This document shows, in pieces, positions 8,424-17,328 of a stretch of DNA of 64,000 bases. Made by a program: the position numbers and the translations under genes. The notes beneath the pieces are model-generated. The model did not search any database, was not told the origin of the DNA, and worked only from the letters and a program-made list of their open reading frames with translations. Numbering within the stretch: position 1 is the first letter of the stretch; each line of letters starts with the position of its first letter. This DNA is from Actinoallomurus spadix (GTDB taxonomy: Bacteria > Actinomycetota > Actinomycetes > Streptosporangiales > Streptosporangiaceae): the NCBI RefSeq assembly GCF_024055725.1, contig NZ_JAMXMX010000010.1, positions 124,001 to 188,000 of the forward strand. The letters run 5' to 3'.

Positions 8424-8624
8424 TCGGGGCTCCTTTGAAGGGGGCGGTCGGAGAGCCTCTGCCAGCGGATCGACGCGTCTGCGGCCGGACGGGGCGATCC
8501 GGCCGTCCGTAACGACCGACGAGAAGATCGCGGGCAGCACCAAGGAGCCGAAAGGCTACAGCCGGTGATCTCCAGTTTCCAGTGCGATGCCGAATTTCAG
8601 GCAGTGACATCCCAAGCGTCCGGT

Positions 8625-8669
8625 CACGGCCCCCGCCCGGACCCATGCGGGGACCGGGCGGGGGCCGTG
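8625..8669 (-). terminator. Strong hairpin terminator after MBL-fold gene
   Basis: A 16-bp perfect stem (CACGGCCCCCGCCCGG with CCGGGCGGGGGCCGTG) and a 13-nt loop lie 32 nt after the stop of the leftward MBL-fold gene. It separates that gene from the P450 promoter. Confidence 0.8.
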
Positions 8670-8700
8670 CGGTTCAGGCGAGGACCGAGCAGTTCTGGGG

Positions 8701-9678
8701 TCAGGCGAAGTGGTACGGCGTGAGGTAACTCGGCAGCACGATCTCGGAGCGCGGGCTGACCTTCCGCACCGTCGAGACGAAGGCGTCGAGATGCGGTTCG
8801 ACCTGCGGGTCGGGCTTCGGTGGGTTCGTCAGCGGCGTCTCGAAGTCGTCCCAGTGGACCGGGACGATCACCGAGGGCCGGCCCAGCGCCGTGACGATCC
8901 GCTCGGCGTACGCGTGGGTCGCGTCGCTCGCCTGCATGGCGATCATCGCGACGTCCGGGGACAGACCGGCCACATTGCGCTCGACGAAGTCACTGCCGCC
9001 CATGAAGAACACCGAGGGACCGCCCTTCACGGTCACCTGGTAGGCGAGCGTGTCTCCTTCGGGCAGGTCGGCCACGGTCCGCGGCTTGTCCGGCCGCGTG
9101 AGCCGCACCCCCGGCAGCCCGACGGAGTACGCGGCGTTACGGCTGTGCAGTGAAGCGACGACCTCGACCGTGTAGTCACCGAAGTCGAGCACCTCCCCGC
9201 CTTTGACCAGCCCGAGCCGGCCCGACGGAACGTCGGAGGCCAGCGCCAGGTTGCAGGTCGTCATCGTGCCGATGACCCGCGCGCCGGTCGTCCGGGCGAT
9301 GTACGGGACGTCGTTGAAGTGGTCCCAGTGCGCGTGGGTCACCAGGACGGTCTCCGGCCTGCCGACGTTCTCGCCGACGGTCGCGGTGTCCACCGTGAGC
9401 TCCGTCGCCGGATCGAACGCCCCGCGGAACAGGCCGGTGTCGTACCGGCTGAGGTACGGATCGACGAGCAGGGTCCGCGATCCGATGTCGATCCTCCACC
9501 CCGCCGTCCCGAACCAGCGGAACGTCACGGCGGTGCTCGTGCCGCCGGCGCGGCGCGCCTTCGGCCGCTCACCGCTCGCGGGCGCCCCGGACGCCCCGGT
9601 GGCCGCCGCCGTGGCGACGGTGGCGCCGACGGTCGCGCCGCGCAGGAAACGCCGCCGGTCGACTCGCTTACCAACCAC
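8701..9678 (-). CDS. Tat-exported MBL-fold metallo-hydrolase
   Basis: 325-residue secreted hydrolase. The N-terminus has a twin-arginine signal (RRRFLRGA) and an Ala-rich hydrophobic stretch. The metallo-beta-lactamase fold shows THAHWDHFNDV (the HxHxDH zinc motif) and later VPVHWDDFETPL, a UlaG-like C-terminal His/Asp block. RTLLVDPYLSR and FMGGSDF also fit UlaG-like lactonase/phosphodiesterase relatives. The GTG at 9678 (AAGGGAG 8 nt upstream) is preferred over an in-frame start 21 codons earlier because the Tat motif then lies at residues 8-10. Substrate unknown; extracytoplasmic location follows from the signal. Confidence 0.83.
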   Translation of the reverse strand: MVGKRVDRRRFLRGATVGATVATAAATGASGAPASGERPKARRAGGTSTAVTFRWFGTAGWRIDIGSRTLLVDPYLSRYDTGLFRGAFDPATELTVDTATVGENVGRPETVLVTHAHWDHFNDVPYIARTTGARVIGTMTTCNLALASDVPSGRLGLVKGGEVLDFGDYTVEVVASLHSRNAAYSVGLPGVRLTRPDKPRTVADLPEGDTLAYQVTVKGGPSVFFMGGSDFVERNVAGLSPDVAMIAMQASDATHAYAERIVTALGRPSVIVPVHWDDFETPLTNPPKPDPQVEPHLDAFVSTVRKVSPRSEIVLPSYLTPYHFA

Positions 9679-9848
9679 GCTGATCTCCCTTTTCGAGGTG
9701 GGCCGAGTGACTGATCCGGCCGAATTCGACCACCGGACCACCGGCCCCGTCCAAGATCAACGATTTGGCCGCTCATAGGCGGATGGATATCGAGGCAGTT
9801 CAGGACGGGAGCGCAGGTGCCTCGGCCGTCCCGAATCGCCGTAGGGCG

Positions 9849-10727
9849 TCACGCGCGCAGGGCTTCGACCGCGGCTCGGGCGGCCTCGCCCATGGCCAGG
9901 TCGACGTCAATGCGCCGCGCGTCGAGCCGCTCGGCCCGGGCGAAGATCGCGATGGCGTACCGACGGCCGTCGGGATACTCGGCGACTCCGGCCTCATTGT
10001 GCAGGCCGGGGAGACTGCCGCTCTTGACGGCCACGCGGACCGGCGGCGCGAAGCCGCTGGGGATCCGCGTCCAGAAGATCTGCTGGCCCATGAGGTCCTG
10101 GACCATCGCGCACGCCGGCTCCGGCCCGGCCTCGCCACGCCAGATCAGGCTCAGCAACCGGGTCATGTCCCGGGCGGTGCCGGACGTGGTCTGCTCCGGA
10201 TCGAACACGCGCAGCGCCCGCACGCGCTCCTCCGGAAGGCCCGGGAAGATACCGGCGAACTCCGCCTCGGTCCGCGCCCCGACGTCGGCGAACACGGACG
10301 CGAGCAGCTCGCGCGGCCCGCCGACCACACGGGTGCGCGCCAGGCCGAGCTCGGCCGCCAGCAGCGGCAGCGTGTCCGGGCCGACCCGGCGCATGAGCAG
10401 GTCGGCGGCCGTGTTGTCGCTGACGGACATCGCGAAGTAGGCGAGGTCACGCAGCGACACCTCGACGTCGTCGGCGCACCCGGCCATCCCCCATCCGCCG
10501 AGCCGGTCCTCGGCGCGTACGAGGACGCGCTCGGCGGAATCGAGCTGCCCGGCGACGACCTGCCGCGCGAACTCCAGGACGAGGAGAATCTTGAACACCG
10601 ACGCGAGGACGACCGGCTCGTCAGGCTGGATCCCGACCTCCCGGCCGTCGTCGACGTCGACCACGTGAAGCCGGGCGGCGACGCCGACCGAGGCGAATCT
10701 CCGGGCGATGCTCTCCTCGGTTCGCAC
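9849..10727 (-). CDS. Serine hydrolase, class A beta-lactamase-like
   Basis: 292-residue protein with the penicillin-recognising enzyme fold: SVFK (SxxK) near residue 44, SDN in MSVSDNTAADLL near 103, and KSG in VAVKSGSLPG near 217. A clear omega-loop ExxLN (Glu166) is not obvious, and there is no signal peptide, so true secreted beta-lactamase activity is doubtful; an esterase or cytosolic beta-lactamase-like role is as likely. The GTG start is preceded by TAGCGT and 6 nt, the spacing for a leaderless transcript. It is divergent from a LysR gene 84 bp away, an AmpC-AmpR-like layout. Confidence 0.82.
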   Translation of the reverse strand: MRTEESIARRFASVGVAARLHVVDVDDGREVGIQPDEPVVLASVFKILLVLEFARQVVAGQLDSAERVLVRAEDRLGGWGMAGCADDVEVSLRDLAYFAMSVSDNTAADLLMRRVGPDTLPLLAAELGLARTRVVGGPRELLASVFADVGARTEAEFAGIFPGLPEERVRALRVFDPEQTTSGTARDMTRLLSLIWRGEAGPEPACAMVQDLMGQQIFWTRIPSGFAPPVRVAVKSGSLPGLHNEAGVAEYPDGRRYAIAIFARAERLDARRIDVDLAMGEAARAAVEALRA

Positions 10728-10733
10728 CCGATC

Positions 10734-10739
10734 ACGCTA
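10734..10739 (-). promoter_or_regulatory. -10 element for leaderless serine hydrolase transcript
   Basis: TAGCGT on the minus strand ends 6 nt before the GTG start, so transcription would begin at the start codon itself. No Shine-Dalgarno sequence is present. Confidence 0.45.
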
Positions 10740-10784
10740 CCGCCGGAGCGCCGCGCCACCGGCCGCCGTGACGCGCCCGGCCTC

Positions 10785-10805
10785 CGATAGGCGATCCCCT
10801 ATCGT
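10785..10805 (+). promoter_or_regulatory. Inverted repeat overlapping the lysR -10 (probable LysR autoregulatory site)
   Basis: CGATAGG and CCTATCG are separated by 6 bp (10785-10804). The right arm overlaps TATCGT (10800-10805), which lies 6 nt before the lysR GTG and fits a leaderless -10. LysR proteins usually repress themselves from such a site and activate the divergent gene. Confidence 0.5.
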
Positions 10806-10811
10806 GGCGGC

Positions 10812-11768
10812 GTGGACCTCTCCCGGCATCTGCGGTACTTCGTCGTCACCGCCGAGGAGCTGCACTTCGGCCGCGCCGCAGAGATCCTCGGCATCGCCCA
10901 GCCGCCGCTCAGCCAGTCGATCCAGCGCCTCGAACGCGAACTCGGCGTCGAGCTGTTCGACCGGTCCCGGCGCCAGGTCGAGCTGACGACCGCCGGCCGC
11001 CTCCTCCTCGACGAGGCCCGCGACCTGCTGGCCCGTGAGGAACGCCTGCGCACCCTGATGCGGAAGGCCGCCACCGGCGCGCTCGGCACGCTGCGCGCCG
11101 GCGTTCCGCCGGAGACGCCGGCGGTGGCCCTGCAGGCCCTGTCCCGTCGGCTCACCGACGAGGTCCCCGAACTCGACGTCGACCTGCAGGAGCTGACGAC
11201 CGCCGAGCAGGTCCGCCTGCTCGCCTCCGCCCAGCTCGACGTCGGCCTGGTGCACCGTCCGGTGGAGTCCGCCGACCTGCGGTTCGGCCCGGCGGTCGAC
11301 GTGCCGCTGGGCGTCGTCCTGCCCCGCACGTCACCGCTGGCGCGCCTGCGCGAGGTCGGACTCGCCGACCTCGCCGGCCATGGCCTGATCCTCCCTCCGA
11401 AGGCGACGGCCCCCGGCTGGCACGACCACGTCCTCGAGGTCTGCGCCCGGCACGGCTTCACTCCGCCGCGGCTGCGGCACGCCCGCAACCCGGAATTCCT
11501 GCTCGGGCTGGTGCTCGGCGGCCACGGCGTCGCGTTCGAACAGGAGGCGTTGGCCCGCCGGGAACCCCGCGTCGCGTGGCGCCCCCTCACGGACCGCCCC
11601 CTGCTGCGAAGCGTGTCGGCCGCCTGGCCCGCCGACCTGGCGCACCCGGCGACGGCGAGGTTCGCCTCGATCGCGGCGGACGTCCTCACCGCCGGGCACA
11701 CCCCGCCCTCACCCGCCGCCCCCACCATGTCGCGCCCTTGGTCCGTCGTCTTCACCGCAGGCCGGTGA
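10812..11768 (+). CDS. LysR-family transcriptional regulator
   Basis: 318-residue LysR-type regulator. The N-terminal winged helix-turn-helix is textbook (LRYFVVTAEELHFGRAAEILGIAQPPLSQSIQRLERELG, residues 6-45), followed by a linker helix and a type 2 periplasmic-binding-like effector domain (residues 90-300). It probably controls the divergent serine hydrolase in the manner of AmpR/AmpC, through the inverted repeat between them. The GTG start has no Shine-Dalgarno sequence and sits 6 nt from a -10, suggesting leaderless translation. The effector is unknown. Confidence 0.92.
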   Translation: MDLSRHLRYFVVTAEELHFGRAAEILGIAQPPLSQSIQRLERELGVELFDRSRRQVELTTAGRLLLDEARDLLAREERLRTLMRKAATGALGTLRAGVPPETPAVALQALSRRLTDEVPELDVDLQELTTAEQVRLLASAQLDVGLVHRPVESADLRFGPAVDVPLGVVLPRTSPLARLREVGLADLAGHGLILPPKATAPGWHDHVLEVCARHGFTPPRLRHARNPEFLLGLVLGGHGVAFEQEALARREPRVAWRPLTDRPLLRSVSAAWPADLAHPATARFASIAADVLTAGHTPPSPAAPTMSRPWSVVFTAGR

Positions 11769-11853
11769 ACCCCCGCGAGCAAGGCAGGCCGATGCGATCC
11801 CGTCCCCGCCCCGAGCGCCCGGTGGCCCGCCCGGGCGGGCGTCATACGACGCG

Positions 11854-11890
11854 GAGGTCCCCCCGCCGATCGACTCGGCGGCGGGACCTC
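11854..11890. terminator. Bidirectional hairpin terminator
   Basis: GAGGTCCC pairs with GGGACCTC around an inner CCGCCGA/TCGGCGG stem, between the convergent lysR and acyl-CoA dehydrogenase genes. It can serve both. Confidence 0.72.
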
Positions 11891-11916
11891 ACAGAGCGCA
11901 CGTCAGGTGGTTCGTG

Positions 11917-13749
11917 TCAGAAGGCCTCCTCGGGGAGGTCCATCAGGTCGGCCGTGGTGGCCTCGGTGATGGCGCGCTCGGCGGCGAGCTTCGGCAGCTG
12001 GGTCGCGCAGAAGAACTGGGCGGCCGCGATCTTGCCGGTGTAGAACGCCTTGTCGGCCTCGGAGACCTCGCCGCTCAGCTTGGTGAGGGCGATCTCCGCC
12101 TGGCGGCAGAGGAGCCAGGCGATGACGACGTCGCCGAGGGCCATGAGGAGGCGGGTGGTGTTGAGACCGACCTTGTAGATCTCCTCCGGCCGTTCCATCG
12201 AGCCGAGCGCCCAGCCGATCATCGGGTTGAGGATGCCCTGGGCGTCCTCGAGGGCCTTGCCGAGCAGCTCGCGCTCCTTCTTGAGCCGGCCGTTGCCCGC
12301 CTCGCTGTCCGCGAACTGCTTGATCTGCCCGGCGAGGTACTGCAGGGCCTCGCCGTTGTCACGCAGGATCTTGCGGAAGAAGAAGTCCATGCCCTGGATC
12401 GCCGTGGTGCCCTCGTACAGAGAGTCGATCTTGGCGTCCCGGATGTACTGCTCGATCGGGTAGTCCTGGAGGAAGCCGGAGCCGCCGAGGGTCTGCAGCG
12501 CCTGGGTCAGCACCTCGTACGCCCGCTCGGAGCCGACGCCCTTGACGATGGGCAGCAGCAGGTCGTTGACCTTCTCGGCGAGCTTGTCCGGCTCGCCGGC
12601 GGCCTCGGCGAGCTGCGCCTTGTCCTGGTACGTAGCGGTGTAGAGGACGAGCGCCCGCATGCCCTCGGCATAGGCCTTCTGCAGCATGAGCAGGCGGCGT
12701 ACGTCGGGGTGGTGGGTGATGGTGACGCGCGGCGCGGTCTTGTCGGCCATCTTGGTCAGGTCGGCGCCCTGGACGCGCTCCTTGGCGTAGGCGAGCGCGT
12801 TGAGGTAGCCGGTGGACAGCGTCGAGATCGCCTTCGTGCCGACCATCATGCGGGCCTGCTCGATGATCAGGAACATCTGCTTGATGCCCTCGTGGACGTC
12901 GCCCACGAGGTAGCCGATGGCCGGGTGCTTCTCGCCGAAGGTGAGCTCGCAGGTCGTGGAGACCTTCAGGCCCATCTTCTTCTCGACGTTGGTGACGTAG
13001 ACGCCGTTGCGCTCGCCGAGCTCGCCGGTCTCGGTGTCGACGAGGTACTTCGGCACGATGAACATCGACAGACCCTTGGTGCCCGGCTTGGCGCCCTCGG
13101 GGCGGGCCAGCACGTAGTGCAGGATGTTGTCGGCCATGTCGTGCTCGGCGCTGGTGATGAAGCGCTTGACGCCTTCGATGTGCCAGGTGCCGTCGGGCTG
13201 CTGGATCGCCTTCGTACGGCCGGCGCCGACGTCGGAGCCCGCGTCGGGCTCGGTGAGCACCATGGTGGAGCCCCAGTGCTTCTCGACGGCGAGCTCGGCG
13301 AGCCGCTTCTGCTCGGGCGTGCCGATGCGCCACAGGAGCTGGGCGAAGCTCGGGCCGCTGGAGAACATCCAGATGGCCGGGTTGGCGCCGAGGATGAGCT
13401 CGGCGACGGCCCAGTGCAGGCTGCGCGGGGCGTTCATGCCGCCGAGCTCGGCCGGCAGTTCGAGGCGCCACCACTCGGCGTCGTTGAAGTAGGCCCGGAA
13501 GGACTTCTTGAAGCTCTCGGGCATCGTGACCGAGTGCGTCTCGGGGTCGAACACGGGCGGGTGCCGGTCCGCGTCCTCGAAGGACTCGGCGAGTACGCCG
13601 GTGGCGAGGCGGTTCACCTCGTCCAGGACGCTGCGCGCGGTGTCCTCGTCGACCTCGCCGAACGGGCCGGTGCCCAGGATCTCCTGACGGCCGAGGACCT
13701 CGAAGAGGTTGAACTCGATGTCACGCAGGTTGCTCTTGTAGTGCCCCAT
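11917..13749 (-). CDS. Acyl-CoA dehydrogenase, large (about 600-residue) FadE type
   Basis: 610-residue flavoprotein catalysing alpha,beta-dehydrogenation of acyl-CoA in fatty-acid beta-oxidation. It carries the extra N- and C-terminal domains of the long FadE/AcdA-like class. Blocks include [13 protein letters not shown] (FAD/substrate loop), [15 protein letters not shown], and [16 protein letters not shown], the region of the catalytic base, followed by the C-terminal four-helix domain. The ATG at 13749 is preferred over GTG at 13755 because ACGGGG is 7 nt upstream. A GTTAC-N10-GTAAC site lies 39 bp upstream. The gene is monocistronic, convergent with lysR. Confidence 0.93.
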   Translation of the reverse strand: MGHYKSNLRDIEFNLFEVLGRQEILGTGPFGEVDEDTARSVLDEVNRLATGVLAESFEDADRHPPVFDPETHSVTMPESFKKSFRAYFNDAEWWRLELPAELGGMNAPRSLHWAVAELILGANPAIWMFSSGPSFAQLLWRIGTPEQKRLAELAVEKHWGSTMVLTEPDAGSDVGAGRTKAIQQPDGTWHIEGVKRFITSAEHDMADNILHYVLARPEGAKPGTKGLSMFIVPKYLVDTETGELGERNGVYVTNVEKKMGLKVSTTCELTFGEKHPAIGYLVGDVHEGIKQMFLIIEQARMMVGTKAISTLSTGYLNALAYAKERVQGADLTKMADKTAPRVTITHHPDVRRLLMLQKAYAEGMRALVLYTATYQDKAQLAEAAGEPDKLAEKVNDLLLPIVKGVGSERAYEVLTQALQTLGGSGFLQDYPIEQYIRDAKIDSLYEGTTAIQGMDFFFRKILRDNGEALQYLAGQIKQFADSEAGNGRLKKERELLGKALEDAQGILNPMIGWALGSMERPEEIYKVGLNTTRLLMALGDVVIAWLLCRQAEIALTKLSGEVSEADKAFYTGKIAAAQFFCATQLPKLAAERAITEATTADLMDLPEEAF

Positions 13750-13787
13750 GAACACCCCGTTGCTCTCGGGCGGGCGGGTCGCACCCG

Positions 13788-13807
13788 GTTACGTACCAGT
13801 CAGTAAC
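13788..13807 (-). promoter_or_regulatory. Inverted repeat upstream of acyl-CoA dehydrogenase gene
   Basis: GTTAC-N10-GTAAC, 39 bp before the start codon. The form fits a TetR-type operator, which commonly controls fadE genes in actinomycetes. No regulator gene is adjacent, so this is only a candidate. Confidence 0.35.
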
Positions 13808-13937
13808 ACCTGATGCTACCCGCGAGTAACTGAACAGACAACTGTGTACCGGAATATGGGGGTTCGGTGGTGCATGGGCGATCAACGATCGGCCCGGTTC
13901 CATGACATTCGCCGCAGCCTTGGTGATCACTGGGGCC

Positions 13938-13943
13938 TACGAT
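13938..13943 (+). promoter_or_regulatory. -10 element for leaderless transcript of the beta-helix protein gene
   Basis: TACGAT ends 8 nt before the GTG at 13952 and no Shine-Dalgarno sequence precedes that start. This fits a leaderless mRNA. Confidence 0.4.
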
Positions 13944-13951
13944 GACCGTCT

Positions 13952-15442
13952 GTGGCCGATCGGTGGAACGGTGTCCGCGCGCGGCGGAACGGTGAGCGAC
14001 GACTGCGGCTGACCCCGTCCGAACGGCGGCTCTGGGACGCGTACCCCACGGGAACGCTCCTGTCGCTCGGCGACGGACGGCCGCCCCGCACCGGCGCCCC
14101 GCAGCGTACGATCCGGGCCGAGGTGATCTCGGCCCTCCTGCTCGGAGCCCGAGAGGCGGCACCGGGGCACGTGCCCGCCGTACGCCTCCGCGGCGCGCGC
14201 GTCACCGGCGTGCTCGACGTCTCCGGCGGCGAGGTCGGCTGCGAACTCCGCCTCGAACACTGCGTTCTCGAAGAACGCCCCGACTTCTCCAACGCCCGCG
14301 CCCGGCAGATGCGCCTGAACGCCTGCGCGTTCCCCGGGCTGGACGGCGGCGGGCTCCAGGTGGACGGCTACCTGAGCCTGTCCGAGTCGATGATCGACGG
14401 CGAGGTGCGGCTGACGCGGGCGGCCCTGTCCGGCGGGTTCCGCATGAACAACGTGCGCCTGCGCAACCCCGGCGGGTACGCCCTCTACGCGGGGCTGCTC
14501 ACGGTCGACGCCGGGGCGTACATCCGCAACTCCGACATCACCGGCGAGGTGCGCCTCACCGGCGCCCGCATGACGGGCGGCCTGTTCATGTACGGGACGA
14601 CGCTGCGCGACGACGTCTGCGTACTGGACGGCGACAACATGATCGTCCAGGACCGCATGGAGTGCAGCGGGGGCTTCACCGCCGAAGGGCCGGTACGCCT
14701 GCGCGGCGCGCGGATCGACGGCACGCTCTCCTTCGACCAGGGCGCGATCCGCGCGCCCGGCCGGCGCGCCCTCCACCTCAGCCACGCCGCCGTCAAGGAA
14801 CTGATCCTCATCCCCCGCGAGCCGATCCAGGGCGAGGTCACGCTGGGGTACTCCCGCATCGACGTCATCCTCGACCGGCCCGACGTCTGGCCCGAACGGC
14901 TGCGGCTCAACGGCCTCGTGTACGAGACGCTGCGCGGGGAGCCCGAGGAGGGCCAGCGACTCGACTGGATCTCCCGCGACCCGCACGGGTTCCGCCCGCA
15001 GCCGTACGAGCAGCTCGCCGCCTGGCTGCGCGGGATCGGCCGGGAGGACCTGGCCCGCAAATGCCAGCTCGCCAAGCAGCGGGCCCGGCGGCGGAGCCTC
15101 GGACCGGTCGGCAAGACGTGGGGCGTCCTGCTCGACTGGACCGTCGGGTACGGCTACCGGCCGTGGATCGCCGCCGTGTGGCTGGCGCTGCTCGTCGCCG
15201 TCGGCACCGTGGTCTTCAGCATCGACCACCCGCGTACGATCAAGCAGCCGGACGAGCGGCCGCACTTCCACGCGCTGATCTACACGCTCGACCTGATGCT
15301 GCCGATCGAGACGTTCGGGCAGCGCACCGCATGGGACCCGGTCGGCTGGTCCCGCTGGCTGGCCTGGTCCCTGACCGGCACGGGCTGGATCCTCGCCACC
15401 GCGCTGATCTCCGGGGTCGCGCGGGTGCTGCGTCGCTCCTGA
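13952..15442 (+). CDS. Beta-helix (pentapeptide-like) protein with C-terminal membrane segments, unknown function
   Basis: 496-residue protein of a family often labelled 'membrane-associated oxidoreductase' in actinomycetes without evidence for redox chemistry. Residues 60-330 consist of short repeating strands (VRLRGARVTGVLDVSGGEV, GEVRLTRAALSGGFRM, GEVRLTGARMTGGLFM, VRLRGARIDGTLSF), about 20 residues apart, typical of a right-handed beta-helix related to pentapeptide repeats. The C-terminal 110 residues contain a hydrophobic helix (WIAAVWLALLVAVGTVVF) and a second near the end, with DLMLPIETFGQR between them. It probably displays the beta-helix at the membrane. No nucleotide-binding motif is seen. 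Confidence 0.72.
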   Translation: MADRWNGVRARRNGERRLRLTPSERRLWDAYPTGTLLSLGDGRPPRTGAPQRTIRAEVISALLLGAREAAPGHVPAVRLRGARVTGVLDVSGGEVGCELRLEHCVLEERPDFSNARARQMRLNACAFPGLDGGGLQVDGYLSLSESMIDGEVRLTRAALSGGFRMNNVRLRNPGGYALYAGLLTVDAGAYIRNSDITGEVRLTGARMTGGLFMYGTTLRDDVCVLDGDNMIVQDRMECSGGFTAEGPVRLRGARIDGTLSFDQGAIRAPGRRALHLSHAAVKELILIPREPIQGEVTLGYSRIDVILDRPDVWPERLRLNGLVYETLRGEPEEGQRLDWISRDPHGFRPQPYEQLAAWLRGIGREDLARKCQLAKQRARRRSLGPVGKTWGVLLDWTVGYGYRPWIAAVWLALLVAVGTVVFSIDHPRTIKQPDERPHFHALIYTLDLMLPIETFGQRTAWDPVGWSRWLAWSLTGTGWILATALISGVARVLRRS

Positions 15443-15457
15443 GCGTCGCGGGGAAGA

Positions 15458-16192
15458 ATGAACGTCGTGGGAACCTACCTGATCACCGGAGCCACGGGCG
15501 GCATCGGCGCGGCGGTCGCCGACCTGCTGTACGAGGCCGGGCAATCGCTCATCCTCGTCGGGCGGTCGGCCGAGCGGCTGGCGGAGACCGCGGCGCGGCT
15601 CGGCCATCCGACCCCGCTGGCCGTCGAGCCGACGGCCCACCCCTCGGTCGAGCACCGCGTGCGCGTCCTGGAGTTGGACCTGTCCGATCCCCGGCGGATC
15701 GAGGCGGCGCTCGCCGACGCCGGCCTCCCGCCGCTCGACGGGGTCGTCCACAGTGCGGGCGTGGTCGAGCTGGGCAGGGTCGCGGAGGCCCCACCGGGCG
15801 CGTGGGTCGAACAGCTCCTGGTGAACGCGGCGGCCCCCGCCGAGCTGACCCGCCTGCTGCTGCCGCAGTTGCGCGCGGCCCGCGGCCACGTCGTCTTCGT
15901 GAACTCCGGCTCGGGGCTGCGCGCCCGGGGCGGCTGGGGCGCGTACGCCGCCAGCAAGCACGCGCTGCGGGCCCTCGCCGACGCGCTCCGCGACGAGGAG
16001 CCGGACATCCGGGTCACCTCGGTCTACCCCGGCCGTACGGCGAGTGAGATGCAGCGCAAGGTCCGCGACCAGGAGGGCGGGGAGTACGACCCGGCGGACT
16101 ACATGTCGGCGCCGACGGTCGCCACGGTGATCGTCAACGCGCTGACGACCCCGCGCGACGCGACCGTCACCGACATCAGCGTCCGCGGCTGA
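15458..16192 (+). CDS. Short-chain dehydrogenase/reductase (SDR)
   Basis: 244-residue classical SDR. The Rossmann motif TGATGGIG is at residues 10-17, the NAG-like strand is SAGVVELG, catalytic Ser lies in FVNSGSG, and the catalytic YxxxK is YAASK, with the PGRTASEM loop after it. It uses NAD(P)H on an unidentified carbonyl or alcohol. It begins 15 nt after the beta-helix gene stop and could be co-transcribed. ATG 15458 is used, but a GTG at 15467 is also possible. Confidence 0.9.
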   Translation: MNVVGTYLITGATGGIGAAVADLLYEAGQSLILVGRSAERLAETAARLGHPTPLAVEPTAHPSVEHRVRVLELDLSDPRRIEAALADAGLPPLDGVVHSAGVVELGRVAEAPPGAWVEQLLVNAAAPAELTRLLLPQLRAARGHVVFVNSGSGLRARGGWGAYAASKHALRALADALRDEEPDIRVTSVYPGRTASEMQRKVRDQEGGEYDPADYMSAPTVATVIVNALTTPRDATVTDISVRG

Positions 16193-16278
16193 CAGCGGGC
16201 GTACTACTTACGCGGCGGCGCAATGGACGGCGGACGCGCCGGAGGACCGGACGGCGGGCGCGCTGGGCCGCGGGCGCG

Positions 16279-16905
16279 TCAGAGGGCGGGCGGCAGCGCG
16301 GCGGGGCCGCTGCGGCTCCGGGTCAGGCGGGCGGCGAGGACGCCGCCGATCAGCCCGAACAGGTGGGCCTGCCAGGAGATCCCCGGCTGCCCGGGCAGCA
16401 CGCCGAAAATCATCGTGCCGTACACCAGGGCGATGACGACGCCGAGGAGGATGTCCAGGATGCGGCGTTCGAAGAAGCCGCGGGCCAGCAGGTAGCCGAA
16501 GTAGCCGAAGATCAGGCCGCTCGCGCCCACGGTCACGACGTTCGAGGCTGCCAGGAGCCAGACGCCGAGGCCGCTGACGACCATGACGATCAGGCTGACG
16601 GTGACGAAGCGGCCGAGGCCGCGCAGCGCCGTCAGGAAGCCGAGGATCGCCAGCGGGACCGAGTTGGCCATGATGTGGTCGAGGTTGGCGTGCAGGAACG
16701 GCGCCGTGAAGATGTGCCACAGGGCGTTCACGTTGTGCGGCTGAATGCCGTAGTCCCGGGTGAGACCGCCGCCGTAGTTGACGACCTCCAGCGCCCAGCA
16801 GACGCCGAGCAGCACGACGGTGATGATCAACGCGCTGACCGCGCGCGCGGCGTGGTGGGCGATTCCGTCGCGGGGGGAGCGAGCGGTGATCGGCGAGTCG
16901 GTCAT
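16279..16905 (-). CDS. Rhomboid-family intramembrane serine protease
   Basis: 208-residue polytopic membrane protein. The catalytic Ser lies in VGASGLIFGYFGYLLAR (GxSG motif) and the catalytic His in ISWQAHLFGLIGG; HANLDHIMANSVPL is the conserved L1-TM2 HxxxN block forming the oxyanion region. About six membrane spans are apparent. It cleaves transmembrane substrates within the bilayer; the substrate is unknown. The ATG has no Shine-Dalgarno sequence and lies 6 nt from TACGGT, consistent with a leaderless mRNA. Confidence 0.92.
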   Translation of the reverse strand: MTDSPITARSPRDGIAHHAARAVSALIITVVLLGVCWALEVVNYGGGLTRDYGIQPHNVNALWHIFTAPFLHANLDHIMANSVPLAILGFLTALRGLGRFVTVSLIVMVVSGLGVWLLAASNVVTVGASGLIFGYFGYLLARGFFERRILDILLGVVIALVYGTMIFGVLPGQPGISWQAHLFGLIGGVLAARLTRSRSGPAALPPAL

Positions 16906-16911
16906 AGCGCA

Positions 16912-16917
16912 ACCGTA
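16912..16917 (-). promoter_or_regulatory. -10 element for leaderless rhomboid transcript
   Basis: TACGGT on the minus strand ends 6 nt before the ATG of the rhomboid gene. Confidence 0.4.
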
Positions 16918-16987
16918 CGCGGCGGGCGGTCGGGGGGAAATAAGGCCCGCGGCCGGCTTCCGGCCCGGGTGCCGCCGGGCGCCGGTC

Positions 16988-17245
16988 TCAGTGCCAGGCG
17001 GGCGCGGCGGGGAGGGGCTTCAGGCGCAGGTAACGCCGCTCGTCGGGGGTGGTCCCGCCCCAGATGCCGGCCGACTCGCCCGCGCGCAGCGCCCAGGCGA
17101 GGCAGTCCGACGCCACGGGACAGCTCGCGCACACCTGCTTCGCCTCGGCCACCTGGTCCAGGGCCGGCCCGGCGGTGCTGACCGGGAAGAACAGCTCGGG
17201 GTCGGCGCTTCGGCAGGCCGCGAGATCCGTCCAGTGCTCGATCAT
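16988..17245 (-). CDS. WhiB-family iron-sulfur transcriptional regulator (WblE/WhiB1-like)
   Basis: 85-residue Wbl protein. The four cluster-binding cysteines are C11, C39, C42 and C48 (C-x2-C-x5-C core), followed by the GIWGG turn at 60-64 and a basic tail (DERRYLRLK). DPELFFPVSTAGPAL resembles the WblE/WhiB1 subgroup. Such proteins hold a redox- or NO-sensitive [4Fe-4S] cluster and bind the principal sigma factor. The ATG at 17245 is chosen because GGAGG is 8 nt upstream; longer in-frame extensions lack similarity. A double palindrome lies 84 nt upstream. Confidence 0.92.
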   Translation of the reverse strand: MIEHWTDLAACRSADPELFFPVSTAGPALDQVAEAKQVCASCPVASDCLAWALRAGESAGIWGGTTPDERRYLRLKPLPAAPAWH

Positions 17246-17328
17246 TACGATTGCCTCCAGGTCGAACGAGGCCGCGAGGGTCTCGGGGCGCGCTTCGGCG
17301 CGTCTCCGGACGGGCCTCTTGACGAATC

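Noticed and set aside
7043-9849. Specialised-metabolite cluster around the P450 and MBL-fold genes
   Set aside because: No synthase, carrier protein, prenyltransferase or export gene is adjacent; the genes have separate promoters and a terminator between them.
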